Below are positions 13,118 through 22,549 of a stretch of 64,000 bases of DNA, piece after piece. The position numbers and the translations under genes are program-made. The notes below the pieces were generated by a model. The model made no database searches and was not told the DNA's origin. It saw only the letters and a list, made by a program, of their open reading frames with translations. Position 1 is the stretch's first letter, and every line of letters starts with the position of its first letter. This DNA comes from Bacteroidota bacterium (GTDB lineage Bacteria; Bacteroidota; Bacteroidia; Chitinophagales; Saprospiraceae): positions 62,001 to 126,000 of the forward strand of contig JASBVF010000016.1 in assembly GCA_030147525.1 (NCBI GenBank), in the 5' to 3' direction.

Positions 13118-13953
13118 TTATCACCATCACCGGCATCGGACACATCGGCGGCAGCATGGCCATTACGCTGAAGGAGAACGGCTTTGCCGGGCACATTATC
13201 GGCGTGGATGCCAACACGGAGAGCCTCGACAAAGCGCTGCGCCGCCGCATCATCGACGAGGCGTGCAGCCTGGAGGAGGGCGTTGAAAAAGCAGACCTCG
13301 TCATCCTCGCCACCCCGGTGGATGCGATGCTGGAACTGCTGCCACGGATTTTGACTTTGGTAAAAAAACAGGTCGTGATCGACGTCGGCTCGACGAAAGA
13401 ATTGCTGTTGGAAAAAGTAAAAAACCACCCCAACCGGAAGCATTACGTGGCGACCCATCCGATGGCGGGAACCGAACATTCCGGCATCGAAGCGGCCATC
13501 CCAAAGCTGTTCGAAGGCAAGTACACCGTGCTCTGCGACGTGATCGACAGCGCTCCCGAAGCAGTGGCACGGGTGGAAAGCCTGTACCGCTCGATGAACA
13601 TGAAAATCGCTTACCTGAACGGCAAGGAGCACGACGTTCACACAGCCTACGTGTCGCACATTTCACACATCAGCTCCTTCGCCCTGGCGCTGACGGTGCT
13701 GGAAAAAGAGCGGGACGAGCAGCAGATTTTCGAGCTGGCAAGCAGCGGTTTCGCCTCCACGGTGCGCCTGGCGAAAAGCTCGCCCGGTATGTGGACGCCC
13801 ATTTTCCGGCAAAACCGGGACAACGTACTCGACGTGCTTGACGAGCACATCAGTGTGCTCTCCAAGTTCAGGAGCCTTTTGATTAAAAAAGATTTCGACC
13901 GCTTCCACCAACTGATGGAGGAGGCGAATGCAATAAGAAAAATTTTACCGTAA
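13114..13953 (+). CDS. tyrA: Prephenate dehydrogenase
   Basis: The enzyme oxidises prephenate to 4-hydroxyphenylpyruvate, the Tyr-specific step. The N-terminal Rossmann motif is ITGIGHIGGSMA, with an Asp (VDAN) at the end of the second strand favouring NAD. Substrate and catalytic parts include ATPVDAMLELLP, DVGSTKE, ATHPMAGTEHSG and VSHISHISSFALAL with the conserved histidines. It is 279 residues long, a monofunctional form without ACT or mutase domain. The start ATG overlaps the aminotransferase stop (ATGA), so the two are translationally coupled. It shares the two upstream attenuators. Confidence 0.93.
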   Translation: MIITITGIGHIGGSMAITLKENGFAGHIIGVDANTESLDKALRRRIIDEACSLEEGVEKADLVILATPVDAMLELLPRILTLVKKQVVIDVGSTKELLLEKVKNHPNRKHYVATHPMAGTEHSGIEAAIPKLFEGKYTVLCDVIDSAPEAVARVESLYRSMNMKIAYLNGKEHDVHTAYVSHISHISSFALALTVLEKERDEQQIFELASSGFASTVRLAKSSPGMWTPIFRQNRDNVLDVLDEHISVLSKFRSLLIKKDFDRFHQLMEEANAIRKILP

Positions 13954-14011
13954 ACCTTTGAAAATCTGGAAGTTCGGCCGCTTTCATTTTTTCAAAAAAA
14001 ATCGAACAGTC

Positions 14012-15136
14012 ATGAAATTTCAACCCGTTTTTGAAAAAACGACCCGCCCCGTGCTCATCGCCGGGCCGTGCAGCGCAGAAACCGAAGAGCAGGTACTCCA
14101 AACCGCCCGTGAGTTGGCGGCGCAGAACATCGACCTCTTCAGGGCAGGCATTTGGAAACCCCGCACCCGGCCGGGCGCTTTTGAAGGCGTCGGGACGGAA
14201 GGCTTGCGGTGGCTGCGCCGGGTGAAACAGGAAACCGGCCTGAAAACCACCACCGAAGTCGCCAACACGCAGCATGTGTTCGAGGCCCTGAAATACGGCA
14301 TCGACGTGCTCTGGATCGGCGCCCGCACGACGGTGAACCCGTTCTCGGTGCAGGAAATTGCCGATGCACTCAGCGGCGTGGACATTCCGGTTTTAATCAA
14401 AAATCCTGTGAACGCCGACCTGAAACTTTGGATGGGCGCCATTGAGCGCATTCACAAAGTTGGTATCCAGCGCATCGCCGTCGTGCATCGTGGATTCAGC
14501 CAGCACGGTGATTCGAGGTTTCGTAATGCGCCGCTCTGGCAGTTACCGATCGAATTGAAACGCCGCTACCCGGATCTGCAAATTATCTGCGACCACAGCC
14601 ACATCTGCGGCCGGCGGGATATTCTCGGCACTATCGCTCAGCGATCGCTCGACCTGAACTACGACGGGCTGATGACTGAGGTGCATCCCCGCCCCGACGA
14701 GGCATGGAGTGATGCCGAACAGCAGGTGACGCCGTTCCAGTACCAGGAAATGGTATCGCACCTCACTGCACGCCTTTCCACGACGGACGATGTAGAATTC
14801 CTGCATTCGCTGGATACTTTGCGCCATCAAATCGATGACGTGGATGAGCAATTGCTGCAATTATTGGGCTCCCGGATGAAACTGGCGGAGCAGATTGGTG
14901 AGTATAAAAAACGGAACAACATTTCCATTTTCCAGCCAAGTCGCTGGAATGAAATTCTGGAACATTCCGTCGAAAAAGGAAAGAAACTTGGGCTGAGCGA
15001 ATCGTTGGTGGCTGTTGTGCTGCGGGCGATTCACCAGGAATCCATCGTGCATCAGGAGCGAATCATGAATGAAAACCGGCCTGATTTGGTGAAAGATGAG
15101 CAGGAAGGGGATGAATTGGCGGCGGTGGTTCGATAG
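14012..15136 (+). CDS. Bifunctional DAHP synthase - chorismate mutase
   Basis: The N-terminal domain (about residues 1-260) is a DAHP synthase of the KDO8P-synthase-like type, the first step of the shikimate pathway, with VLIAGPCSAET, RAGIWKPRTRPGAFEG, LIKNPVNADLKLW, VHRGFSQHG and DHSHICGRRD. The C-terminal domain (about 275-360) is an AroQ chorismate mutase: LRHQIDDVDEQLLQLLGSRMKLAEQIGEYKKRN split around residue 290. ATG 14012 was preferred to an upstream ATG at 13958 because the conserved sequence starts there. Fusing the first pathway step to the mutase lets the mutase domain or its ligand control carbon entry; this arrangement is common in Bacteroidota. Confidence 0.93.
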   Translation: MKFQPVFEKTTRPVLIAGPCSAETEEQVLQTARELAAQNIDLFRAGIWKPRTRPGAFEGVGTEGLRWLRRVKQETGLKTTTEVANTQHVFEALKYGIDVLWIGARTTVNPFSVQEIADALSGVDIPVLIKNPVNADLKLWMGAIERIHKVGIQRIAVVHRGFSQHGDSRFRNAPLWQLPIELKRRYPDLQIICDHSHICGRRDILGTIAQRSLDLNYDGLMTEVHPRPDEAWSDAEQQVTPFQYQEMVSHLTARLSTTDDVEFLHSLDTLRHQIDDVDEQLLQLLGSRMKLAEQIGEYKKRNNISIFQPSRWNEILEHSVEKGKKLGLSESLVAVVLRAIHQESIVHQERIMNENRPDLVKDEQEGDELAAVVR

Positions 15137-15216
15137 GTTCAAAGTTTAAAAATTCAAGGGTTCAAGCGGCCGCTATTGTGCCAGTTTGAACCCTTGAACA
15201 ATTTTGAACCTTGAAC
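15137..15216. terminator. Bidirectional terminator hairpin made of TTCAA words
   Basis: The left arm (15137-15166) and right arm (15184-15216) are inverted copies built from repeated TTCAA/TTGAA words, including an exact 13-bp match (TTCAAGGGTTCAA). It lies between the convergent DAHP synthase and topoisomerase genes, starting the base after one stop codon and ending 6 bp before the other. Confidence 0.65.
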
Positions 15217-15222
15217 TAAAAA

Positions 15223-17130
15223 TCAAGCTTCGACCAGGTCTTCGACTTCTTCCTCTACTTTTTCCTCTTCCTTCGCCTGGTCAAGTTCCACCCGCAGGTT
15301 TTCGATGATAAACTCCTGCCGGTCTGGAGTATTCTTGCCCATGTAGTAGCTGAGAACCTGCTCAAGGTCGGTGTTGTCTTGAAGTACGACCGGCTCAAGG
15401 CGGATATTTTCGTTGATGAAATCTTTGAATTCGCCGGGCGATATTTCACCCAAGCCCTTGAATCGGGTAATCTCTGCTTTACCCCGCAGTTTACGGACGG
15501 CCTCCTGTTTTTCGGTCTCGTTGTAGCAGTAGTGGGTTACTTTTTTATCCCGCACCCGAAAGAGCGGTGTTTGCAAAATGTAGAGGTGACCATTGCGCAC
15601 CAGGTCAGGGAAAAACTGAAGGAAAAACGTGAGCAACAGCAGCCGGATGTGCATACCGTCCACATCGGCATCGGTGGCGATCACGACCCGGTTGTAGCGC
15701 AGGTCTTCGAGATCGTTTTCGATGTTGAGGGCATGCTGGAGGAGGTTTAGTTCCTCGTTTTGGTACACTATTTTTTTAGTCATCCCAAAACAGTTCAGCG
15801 GTTTACCCCGCAAACTGAACACTGCCTGCAACTCCACGTCACGTGATTTGGTGATGCTTCCGCTGGCTGAATCACCTTCGGTGATAAAAATGGTGGTAGC
15901 GTTGCGTTTGTCTTCGTCCGTTTTGCGCACGGGGTCATTGTAGTGAACCCGGCAGTCCCGGAGTTTTTTGTTGTGGAGGTTGGCTTTTTTAGCCCGTTCG
16001 TTGGCCAGTTTTTTGATGCCGGCGATCTCCTTGCGCTCCCGCTCCGACTGCTGGATGCGGCGCTGAAGTTCCTTGGCGACCTCCTCGTTTTTATGAAGAA
16101 AATTATCGAGTTCTTTTTCTAAAAAATCGTTGACAAACTTCCGTACCGATGGTCCATCCGGACCTATATCCAGCGAGCCGAGTTTGGTTTTGGTTTGCGA
16201 TTCAAACACCGGCTCCTCTACCCGAACGCTGACTGCGGCAACGATGGACGAGCGGATGTCCTTCGCATCGTAGTTTTTATTGTAAAACTTCCGCACCACG
16301 TTGACGATCGATTCCTTGAACGCATTCAGATGCGTGCCGCCTTGAGTTGTGTTCTGCCCGTTGACGAAGGAGTAGTACTGCTCGCCGTAGTGGTTGCCAT
16401 GCGACATGGCGATCTCGATGTCCTCGCCCATCAGGTGGATGATCGGGTATCGCAGCGTTTCCGCCTGCGTTTTGTTGGTGAGCATATCGAGCAGACCCCG
16501 CTTAGACTGATAGGTTTTGCCGTTGAAGTTGATCTTCAGCCCTGCATTTAGGTAGGCGTAGTTCCAAAGCTGTGTTTCGAGGTACTCGGTACGGAAGCTG
16601 TATTTTTTAAAAATCGTACCGTCAGGCCTGAAGGTCACGAGGGTGCCGTTGTCTTCGCTGATATTTTGTAGCTTGTGGTCCTTCGTAATTTCACCCTGGT
16701 GAAATTCGGCGATTTTCGCCTTGCCTTCCCGTACGGATTGCACTTTGAAATAATCGGACAGGGCATTCACGGCCTTGGTACCCACACCGTTGAGGCCGAC
16801 GGATTTTTTGAAAGCCTTGCTGTCGTACTTTCCGCCCGTGTTGATTTGTGAAACACATTCGACGACCTTGCCGAGCGGAATGCCCCGACCGTAGTCCCGT
16901 ACTTCGACCACGCCGTCTTTTACACTGATGTCGATTTGTTTGCCGTGGCCCATGACATACTCGTCGATGCAGTTGTCGATAACCTCCTTGAGCAGCACGT
17001 AAATACCGTCGTCTGCCGAGGAGCCGTCGCCGAGTTTGCCGATGTACATGCCGGGGCGCATGCGGATGTGCTCCCGCCAGTCAAGATGGCGAATATTGTC
17101 TTCTGTATAACTAATTGCTTGATTGGACAT
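15223..17130 (-). CDS. parE: DNA topoisomerase IV subunit B (type IIA, GyrB/ParE)
   Basis: This is the ATPase/TOPRIM subunit of a type IIA topoisomerase that decatenates or relaxes DNA. GHKL ATPase motifs are [16 protein letters not shown] and [14 protein letters not shown]; the transducer domain has the QTKTKLGS switch lysine loop; the TOPRIM part has [16 protein letters not shown] and [10 protein letters not shown]; the C-terminus has [10 protein letters not shown]. The 635-residue length and the diverged sequence favour ParE over GyrB. ATG 17130 is preferred; a TTG at 17157 is also in frame. The C-terminus ends in a Glu-rich tail of about 20 residues. The partner parA/parC gene is not within the window. 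Confidence 0.9.
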   Translation of the reverse strand: MSNQAISYTEDNIRHLDWREHIRMRPGMYIGKLGDGSSADDGIYVLLKEVIDNCIDEYVMGHGKQIDISVKDGVVEVRDYGRGIPLGKVVECVSQINTGGKYDSKAFKKSVGLNGVGTKAVNALSDYFKVQSVREGKAKIAEFHQGEITKDHKLQNISEDNGTLVTFRPDGTIFKKYSFRTEYLETQLWNYAYLNAGLKINFNGKTYQSKRGLLDMLTNKTQAETLRYPIIHLMGEDIEIAMSHGNHYGEQYYSFVNGQNTTQGGTHLNAFKESIVNVVRKFYNKNYDAKDIRSSIVAAVSVRVEEPVFESQTKTKLGSLDIGPDGPSVRKFVNDFLEKELDNFLHKNEEVAKELQRRIQQSERERKEIAGIKKLANERAKKANLHNKKLRDCRVHYNDPVRKTDEDKRNATTIFITEGDSASGSITKSRDVELQAVFSLRGKPLNCFGMTKKIVYQNEELNLLQHALNIENDLEDLRYNRVVIATDADVDGMHIRLLLLTFFLQFFPDLVRNGHLYILQTPLFRVRDKKVTHYCYNETEKQEAVRKLRGKAEITRFKGLGEISPGEFKDFINENIRLEPVVLQDNTDLEQVLSYYMGKNTPDRQEFIIENLRVELDQAKEEEKVEEEVEDLVEA

Positions 17131-17309
17131 ATTTTTTTGAGCTTTTTTATAATCCAAATCCGGTCTTTGCTGTTTAGGCTATTCCAAGTAATATTCCTCG
17201 CAAAGCTAAGCTTTTTTCGATGTTAAAAACAACAAATTGTTTTGAAAATTAAAACAAAACCATATAACCACCTTTGAATTTTAACGAAACATACCACCTA
17301 CATCCTGCC

Positions 17310-17801
17310 ATGCGGTTGTTGCGCAAAGCCATCCAGCAGGAGCAACAGGCCAAAATGACCGTTTCTTTTCTTTTTATTGCTGGGGGAGGCGCATTCGGGT
17401 ATCTGTTTTTTGAACAAAAGAATATCCTGGCCACGTTCGGTTTGGCTAGTATACTGTTTGGATTGTATCTTCTTTGGGAAGTGATGCGCCGACCGAAACC
17501 CGAAGATGAGCTCCTCTGGAAACTGCTCATCAAACGCTCCCGCAAGATTGTCTGGGTTTTTCACGTTAACACACAGACTGTGCCGTTCGGCCTCTATCTT
17601 TGGGAGGAGGGCATGATGTATTTCAAATTGGCTGATGGAAGCGAAACCTCTATTGCGCTGCCCTCGAAAAAGTTGAGAATGGTATCGAAATTTTTAAACC
17701 GGTTGCTCCCGCATGCAGCGTTCGGATTCTCCTACGAGCGTCAGCGGCAGTTTGAGATAAATCCTGCCAATCTGTTGCGAATTAAAAAAGGCAAAAATTA
17801 G
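17310..17801 (+). CDS. Unknown protein with two membrane helices
   Basis: I do not recognise this protein. From ATG 17310 it is 163 residues long; a TTG at 17274 would add 12. Two hydrophobic segments lie close together near the N-terminus (VSFLFIAGGGAFGYLFF and ATFGLASILFGLYLLWEV), then a soluble, basic region of about 100 residues rich in aromatic residues. The layout resembles small membrane proteins with a cytosolic PH-like domain, but this is only a guess. It is followed 34 bp later by the gamma-carboxylase-like gene. Confidence 0.6.
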   Translation: MRLLRKAIQQEQQAKMTVSFLFIAGGGAFGYLFFEQKNILATFGLASILFGLYLLWEVMRRPKPEDELLWKLLIKRSRKIVWVFHVNTQTVPFGLYLWEEGMMYFKLADGSETSIALPSKKLRMVSKFLNRLLPHAAFGFSYERQRQFEINPANLLRIKKGKN

Positions 17802-17835
17802 TTTTCTTTGGGCTTCCATAATTTACCAGTCCCAA

Positions 17836-19221
17836 ATGAATTTTCTTTTCAAACCGGTTGATATTGCCTCCCTCGTTTTTTTTCGTGTCGTTTTTGGCAT
17901 TCTCGGCTTTGCTGATGTAACGGGCGTTTGGACGTATTATCACCTTTACAGAGGCTACTTCAATCCGGAAAAATTTCAGTTCAATTACATCGGTTTCGAG
18001 TGGGTGCAGCCATTTCCGGAACCTCTGATGTCTTTGTTTTTCATCGTCCTGATGATAGCGGCAGCCTTTATTGTTTTGGGTAAATGGTACCGGGTGAGTG
18101 CGATGGTTTTCGCAGCGGGTTTTACCTATACTTTTTTACTGGAAAAAGCAATTTACCTCAATCATGGCTATCTATTTTGCTGGCTTTCATGGATCATGAT
18201 TTTCCTGCCGGCCAACCGTCAGTGGTCGTGGGATGTACTGAAAAACCCTGGCATTCAAAGTGATCGGATTGAGCGCTGGAGTCTTTGGATACTGCCATTT
18301 TTGATGGGCTTGGTTTATTTTTATGGTGGCATCGCCAAGCTAAACGCAGACTGGCTGGACGGAAATCCACTCAAAATCTGGTTGAAAGCCTCCGGTGATA
18401 TGCCGCTCATCGGCTGGATTTGGGAGCAGGAGGCAACGGCCTACTTCATGGCATGGGGCGGTGTTTTGCTTGACCTGAGCGTGGCCTTTTTATTGATTTT
18501 TCGAAAAACAAGGACCTGGGCTCTTGGCTTCGTGCTGTTTTTTCACCTGACGAATACGCTGATTTTTCAAATCGGAATTTTTCCCTGGTTATCCATCTGC
18601 CTCAGTTTGCTGTTTTACCCCCCGGATTTTCCGAGGCGTGTTTTTAGTTTTTTGAAACAAAAAATAAAACGGCTGGAGCGGGTCGAGAGTTGGTGGGATC
18701 ATAGAATTGGTAGTGAGAGTTCAGGTCGTGAAGGTGATTTGCCTCCGGCATATCCTCGCCCGTTAGTGTTGGGGCTGTTGAGCGTGCTTGTGGCTTTTCA
18801 CCTGCTCCTGCCGTTGAGGCATTGGTATTTCAAGGGTGATGTGGCATGGACGGAGGAGGGACACCGCTACTCCTGGCGTATGATGCTTCGCACCAAGCGT
18901 GGTTACGGTTATTTTGAAATAAAAAACCCAAAAACGGGTGAAGTCACGAAAATCAATCCGGACGAATATCTCACCGACCGCCAGGTAGATAAACTTTTCA
19001 CCCACCCCGACATGATCCTGCAATTCGCTCATTACCTCCACGACTTGTGGGGCCGCCGTGGTGTACCCAACGCCGAAGTGTATGCCACAATCCGTGTGAG
19101 CCTGAATGGACGCAGAACGCAGCCCTTCGTCGATCCTGAGGTTGATCTGGCAAAGCAGAATTGGTCTTTTTTCAAAGAATCCTCCTGGGTAATGCATGCT
19201 GAAGCTGAGACGAAGGATTGA
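17836..19221 (+). CDS. Vitamin K-dependent gamma-carboxylase-like HTTM membrane protein
   Basis: The 461-residue protein has an N-terminal multi-helix HTTM domain (about residues 10-290) and a C-terminal soluble part, as in bacterial relatives of vitamin K-dependent gamma-glutamyl carboxylase. The characteristic segment FYGGIAKLNADWLDGNPLKIWL is present around residues 160-180, and His residues such as HGYLFCW and FFHLTN sit in the membrane region. Bacterial members are widespread in Bacteroidota and mostly uncharacterised; whether they carboxylate glutamate is unknown. Its stop codon abuts the stop of the convergent nitrilase gene with no spacer. Confidence 0.85.
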   Translation: MNFLFKPVDIASLVFFRVVFGILGFADVTGVWTYYHLYRGYFNPEKFQFNYIGFEWVQPFPEPLMSLFFIVLMIAAAFIVLGKWYRVSAMVFAAGFTYTFLLEKAIYLNHGYLFCWLSWIMIFLPANRQWSWDVLKNPGIQSDRIERWSLWILPFLMGLVYFYGGIAKLNADWLDGNPLKIWLKASGDMPLIGWIWEQEATAYFMAWGGVLLDLSVAFLLIFRKTRTWALGFVLFFHLTNTLIFQIGIFPWLSICLSLLFYPPDFPRRVFSFLKQKIKRLERVESWWDHRIGSESSGREGDLPPAYPRPLVLGLLSVLVAFHLLLPLRHWYFKGDVAWTEEGHRYSWRMMLRTKRGYGYFEIKNPKTGEVTKINPDEYLTDRQVDKLFTHPDMILQFAHYLHDLWGRRGVPNAEVYATIRVSLNGRRTQPFVDPEVDLAKQNWSFFKESSWVMHAEAETKD

Positions 19222-20151
19222 TCACCGTTTTACCTCGAATTTAAAAATATCAGGCCGTTGATAATGTCCGGACACATCCAATGTAAGGCGCTCACGAACC
19301 GGGTGTTGAAGGTCTGTTATGTCATGAAAAATAATTCCCTCTTTATCGAACTGGGGCTGAAGGTCATAAAAACCATCCGGAGCAACGACGCACGAACCGC
19401 CATTGAGTAGCCATTCATCCGGCTCATTGGCCAGTGAGTCGGGTATGTCGAGCTCCGGGGGGATATCCCTCACCCGCATGAGTTGGCCTACAGCAACGAC
19501 GAAGCAACGACCTTCGAAGGCATACTGGCGGCTGGCTACCTGATGCATTTCATGTACGGTTGGCCAGAGTGCAAGGTGAATGAATTCACCATGATTGTGA
19601 AGTGCCTGACGAGAAAGTGGCATAAAATGTTCCCAGCAAATAAGGCCACCGATCCTGCCAATGGAGGTTTTGGCAGATTTCAAGCCTCTCGCATCGCCAA
19701 GGGCGTAGAGCATTTTTTCGGTAAATGTGGGCATTAACTTACGATGATGGGTAACGAGTTTTCCGTCGGAATCGAACAGAAGGAAGGCGTTAAAAATGGA
19801 GCCATTGCCGGGGCCTCTCTCGACGACTTCATTGAGGCCGATACCAATGATGACGCCGAGCGATTTGGCGAGTTCGCCAAGCTGCCGGGTGGCAGGACCA
19901 GGTACGACAACGCCGTTTTGGTGCATTCGTGCGAAAACTTCTTTGGTTGGTTCATGCCCCCAAAGTGCGATATCCGGGCAGTAGTCGAGCCAGGCAGGGT
20001 AGCCGCAAAGCCATGTTTCACCAAAAACAATCAGTTGAGCCCCTCCGGCAGCTGCTTCTTTGATGAGGATTTCCAGTTTTTGCAGACTGAGGGGCAGGTT
20101 GAGATAGACAGGTCCCTCCTGTACAATAGCTATTCTAATGTTTGTTTTCAT
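19222..20151 (-). CDS. Carbon-nitrogen hydrolase, nitrilase branch
   Basis: The enzyme hydrolyses a nitrile or amide in the cytoplasm; the substrate is unknown. The Glu-Lys-Cys triad is visible: Glu in FGETWLCGYP near residue 45, Lys in HRKLMPTFTEK near 135, and Cys in GGLICWEHFMP near 168. The sequence around the cysteine (ICWEHFMP) is that of true nitrilases and cyanide-type hydrolases, not of omega-amidases. The 309-residue length is normal. It converges on the gamma-carboxylase-like gene, the two stop codons sharing the six bases TGATCA. Confidence 0.88.
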   Translation of the reverse strand: MKTNIRIAIVQEGPVYLNLPLSLQKLEILIKEAAAGGAQLIVFGETWLCGYPAWLDYCPDIALWGHEPTKEVFARMHQNGVVVPGPATRQLGELAKSLGVIIGIGLNEVVERGPGNGSIFNAFLLFDSDGKLVTHHRKLMPTFTEKMLYALGDARGLKSAKTSIGRIGGLICWEHFMPLSRQALHNHGEFIHLALWPTVHEMHQVASRQYAFEGRCFVVAVGQLMRVRDIPPELDIPDSLANEPDEWLLNGGSCVVAPDGFYDLQPQFDKEGIIFHDITDLQHPVRERLTLDVSGHYQRPDIFKFEVKR

Positions 20152-20239
20152 TGAGGTATTTCAGTTTGCTCATAGATTTGGTTTCAAGGTCGGGTAGTTC
20201 GATGATTTTTGCAAGAAATATGCGATATGATAAAAACAG

Positions 20240-20269
20240 GAAGGGCCATAACTTTCGTTACAGCCCTTC
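20240..20269 (-). terminator. Terminator of the helix-hairpin-helix repeat gene
   Basis: On the minus strand GAAGGGC pairs with GCCCTTC (20263-20269 with 20240-20246), enclosing a further 4-bp stem with a 4-base loop, and is followed by CTGTTTTT. Confidence 0.55.
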
Positions 20270-20290
20270 ATTTATGATGTTGACTAGATG

Positions 20291-21811
20291 TTACCCAGCC
20301 TTCATTAGTGCAGCCGCTTGTTCTGCCCAACCGGATGGATCACGGAAACGGCTCATTTTATTGGCTTCCAATATTTCATTAAAACGCTCAACACTTGTTG
20401 CAGCGACATCAGCATAGGATTTTATACCGTTTTTATTGAGTACTTCTATAACCTTGTCGCCGATACCTTTGATTTTTGAAAGGTCGTCATTAGCGCCTGA
20501 AGATTTTTTTGAAACAGGAGCCGGCATTTGCTTGACCTTCGGTGTTGCTACCAGGTCATTGGCCGCTACTTTTTTTTTTACTTCCGGCCCCGAAGAAGTG
20601 GCTGCCGCCTTTTTCGGTTGTTCTACGGATGCTTCGTCGAGAGTAGCTGCCTGCGCTGCCCATGTAGACGGGTTGCGGAACTTGCTCATGCCGTTAGCTT
20701 TGAGCAGTTCTTTGTAGCGTTCGAAGCTGGTGGCCGCCATATCGGCATAAGTAGTGATACCGTTAGCCTTGAGCATATCAGCGACTATATCGCCCACGCC
20801 TTTAACTTTAGTGAGGTCATCGCCGCCTTTTACAGCTTTTGTTTTACCTTTTTTTGCTGGCTTTGGTTTAGCCGGAGCTTTAGCCGCCTTAGATGCTGCC
20901 TTTTTCGGTTGCTCGACGGGTGCTTCGGCGAGAGTAGCTGCCTGCGCTGCCCAGGTAGACGGGTTCCGGAATTTGCTCATACCGTTTGCTTTGAGCAGTT
21001 CTTTATAGCGCTCAAAGCTGGTAGAGGCCATATCGGCATAGGTTGTGATACCGTTTGCCTTAAGCATATCAGCGACTATATCGCCCACGCCTTTAACCAT
21101 AGTGAGGTCATCGCCACCTTTTACAGCTTTTGTTTTACCTTTTTTTGCTGGCTTTGGTTTAGCCGGAGCTTTAGCCGCCTTAGGTGCTGCCTTTTTTGGT
21201 TGCTCGACGGGTGCTTCGGCGAGGGTAGCTGCCTGCGCTGCCCAGGTAGATGGGTTTCGGAACTTGCTCATGCCGTTAGCTTTGAGCAGTTCTTTGTAGC
21301 GTTCGAAGCTGGTTGCCGCCATATCAGCATAGGTGGTGATACCGTTAGCTTTGAGCATATCAGCGACAATATCACCCACGCCTTTAACTTTAGTGAGGTC
21401 ATCGCCACCTTTTACAGTTTTGGGCTTGCTTTTTTTCTTTGGAGTCGCAGCAGTTTTAGTAGCCTTCTTTTGTTCTTTTTTCTGTTTTGGCTTATTGCTT
21501 TCCTTGTTTTCTTCCTTACCTATAATTGCTGATGAAGAAGTCAACTCTTCGTTGACAAGCTCTTCAATCATTGAAATTTCCTGCTCAAAATTATCCAGCC
21601 CTTTTTGCAAAGCTTTGTATGCCTTTTTTGCATCCTTCTCTGCTGCAACGGCATGCTTATACATCTGCTTGAAGGACTTGAGGTGAGCTTTAAGGGCTTT
21701 TACTTCGGCCTCATATGCTGCTTTGGCATGTTTCCTTACTTTCTTTGCGCTCTCGTAGACCTGTTTCCGTTGTTCAAGTTCTATTTGAGAATTTGATAGT
21801 GAGTCTTTCAT
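20291..21811 (-). CDS. Coiled-coil protein with four helix-hairpin-helix repeats and H1-like linkers
   Basis: The 506-residue protein starts with about 100 residues of Lys/Ala/Glu-rich coiled coil, then four copies of a helix-hairpin-helix module (DDLTKVKGVGDIVADMLKAN, then GITTYADMAATSFERYKELL and NPSTWAAQAATL). Similar modules end many Bacteroidota ribosomal and DNA-binding proteins and bind DNA non-specifically through GxG turns. Copies 1-3 are almost identical (97 residues, 291 bp); copy 4 is divergent. Linkers are Ala/Pro/Lys-rich (KAAKAPAKPKPAKKGKTKAV), very like eukaryotic histone H1 tails. I infer a DNA- or RNA-bundling role, possibly nucleoid associated; no enzyme activity is expected. 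Confidence 0.8.
   Translation of the reverse strand: MKDSLSNSQIELEQRKQVYESAKKVRKHAKAAYEAEVKALKAHLKSFKQMYKHAVAAEKDAKKAYKALQKGLDNFEQEISMIEELVNEELTSSSAIIGKEENKESNKPKQKKEQKKATKTAATPKKKSKPKTVKGGDDLTKVKGVGDIVADMLKANGITTYADMAATSFERYKELLKANGMSKFRNPSTWAAQAATLAEAPVEQPKKAAPKAAKAPAKPKPAKKGKTKAVKGGDDLTMVKGVGDIVADMLKANGITTYADMASTSFERYKELLKANGMSKFRNPSTWAAQAATLAEAPVEQPKKAASKAAKAPAKPKPAKKGKTKAVKGGDDLTKVKGVGDIVADMLKANGITTYADMAATSFERYKELLKANGMSKFRNPSTWAAQAATLDEASVEQPKKAAATSSGPEVKKKVAANDLVATPKVKQMPAPVSKKSSGANDDLSKIKGIGDKVIEVLNKNGIKSYADVAATSVERFNEILEANKMSRFRDPSGWAEQAAALMKAG
20640..21420. repeat. Tandem 291-bp coding repeats
   Basis: Three nearly identical units of 291 bp lie within the helix-hairpin-helix gene; the same 12-base anchor occurs at 20738, 21029 and 21320. 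A fourth, older unit is anchored at 20407. The near identity implies recent duplication or ongoing homogenisation. Confidence 0.8.
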
Positions 21812-22549
21812 TGTAATTTTTTTTTGAAGATAAGGCTGGAAAGTCTGGGCTTATAGTTTATCAGCCTGATCTCCTGCTGATTTTGAAATTATGGATTGAT
21901 GCTTTTATACTTAAAATAGGTTATTTTGCAAGTGGTCGGGAGTCAAACAGATTGATTTTCAGGTAATTAAGGCTTGGCATCTTCGCAAATCACTTTTCTC
22001 TGGATATACACTGTTTTACTGTTCCTTTGTGTTATACTGTTACTTTTTTTGAAGCCAAAAGACTATATTACAACAAGTATTCAAGGCCAGGTATTTATGT
22101 AAAAAAACGCTTGATTGAGTATAAGAAAAGAGATATAGCCTTATTAAAGTTTAATAATAGCCATTAAATAGCCTGCTCTTTTATTCCTGAAAGAAAGTAA
22201 CTTTATAGTAAAGTCCGGTTTAATGGACTGAAATACAGATTTTTAGCCCGGTGCTGGCATCTCAGGTTAGAGGGCCTTAAACTGTTCAGTATGACGCTAT
22301 TTATTACTACACTTTAAACCTGAAAAGCCTTTAAAGTTGAATAAATATAACAAACATCAGTAGTTGCCGCCCAAATCTGGGGTTTCTCGTTTAGAGGTGA
22401 GCGATGGTTTCAACGGGTGGTACAGAGAGGGGTTGTTTCTTATGACTTGATTTTTAGGTTATTGGGTCAAATATAGTCTCTTTTCAGAAATAATGTATAT
22501 TGCTGTAAAAAAAATATACCAGGTCGTTCTGGGAGGTAAATAACTGACA
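21812..22549. other. 738-bp AT-rich gap without a recognised gene
   Basis: No open frame with protein-like composition was found on either strand. Two stretches of higher GC stand out from the AT-rich background, at about 22215-22290 (with a small AGTCC/GGACT hairpin) and 22365-22440. It should hold the promoters of the helix-hairpin-helix gene (minus) and of the thioredoxin-fold gene (plus). A structured RNA is possible but unproven. A GGGAGGT lies at about 22529-22536 but too far from the next start codon for a normal ribosome site. Confidence 0.4.

Noticed and set aside
20528-21532. Plus-strand open frame (334 codons) with internal repeats
   Set aside because: Its repeats mirror the helix-hairpin-helix gene on the opposite strand; the composition (Phe/Cys/Arg-rich) is that of a reverse-strand reading.
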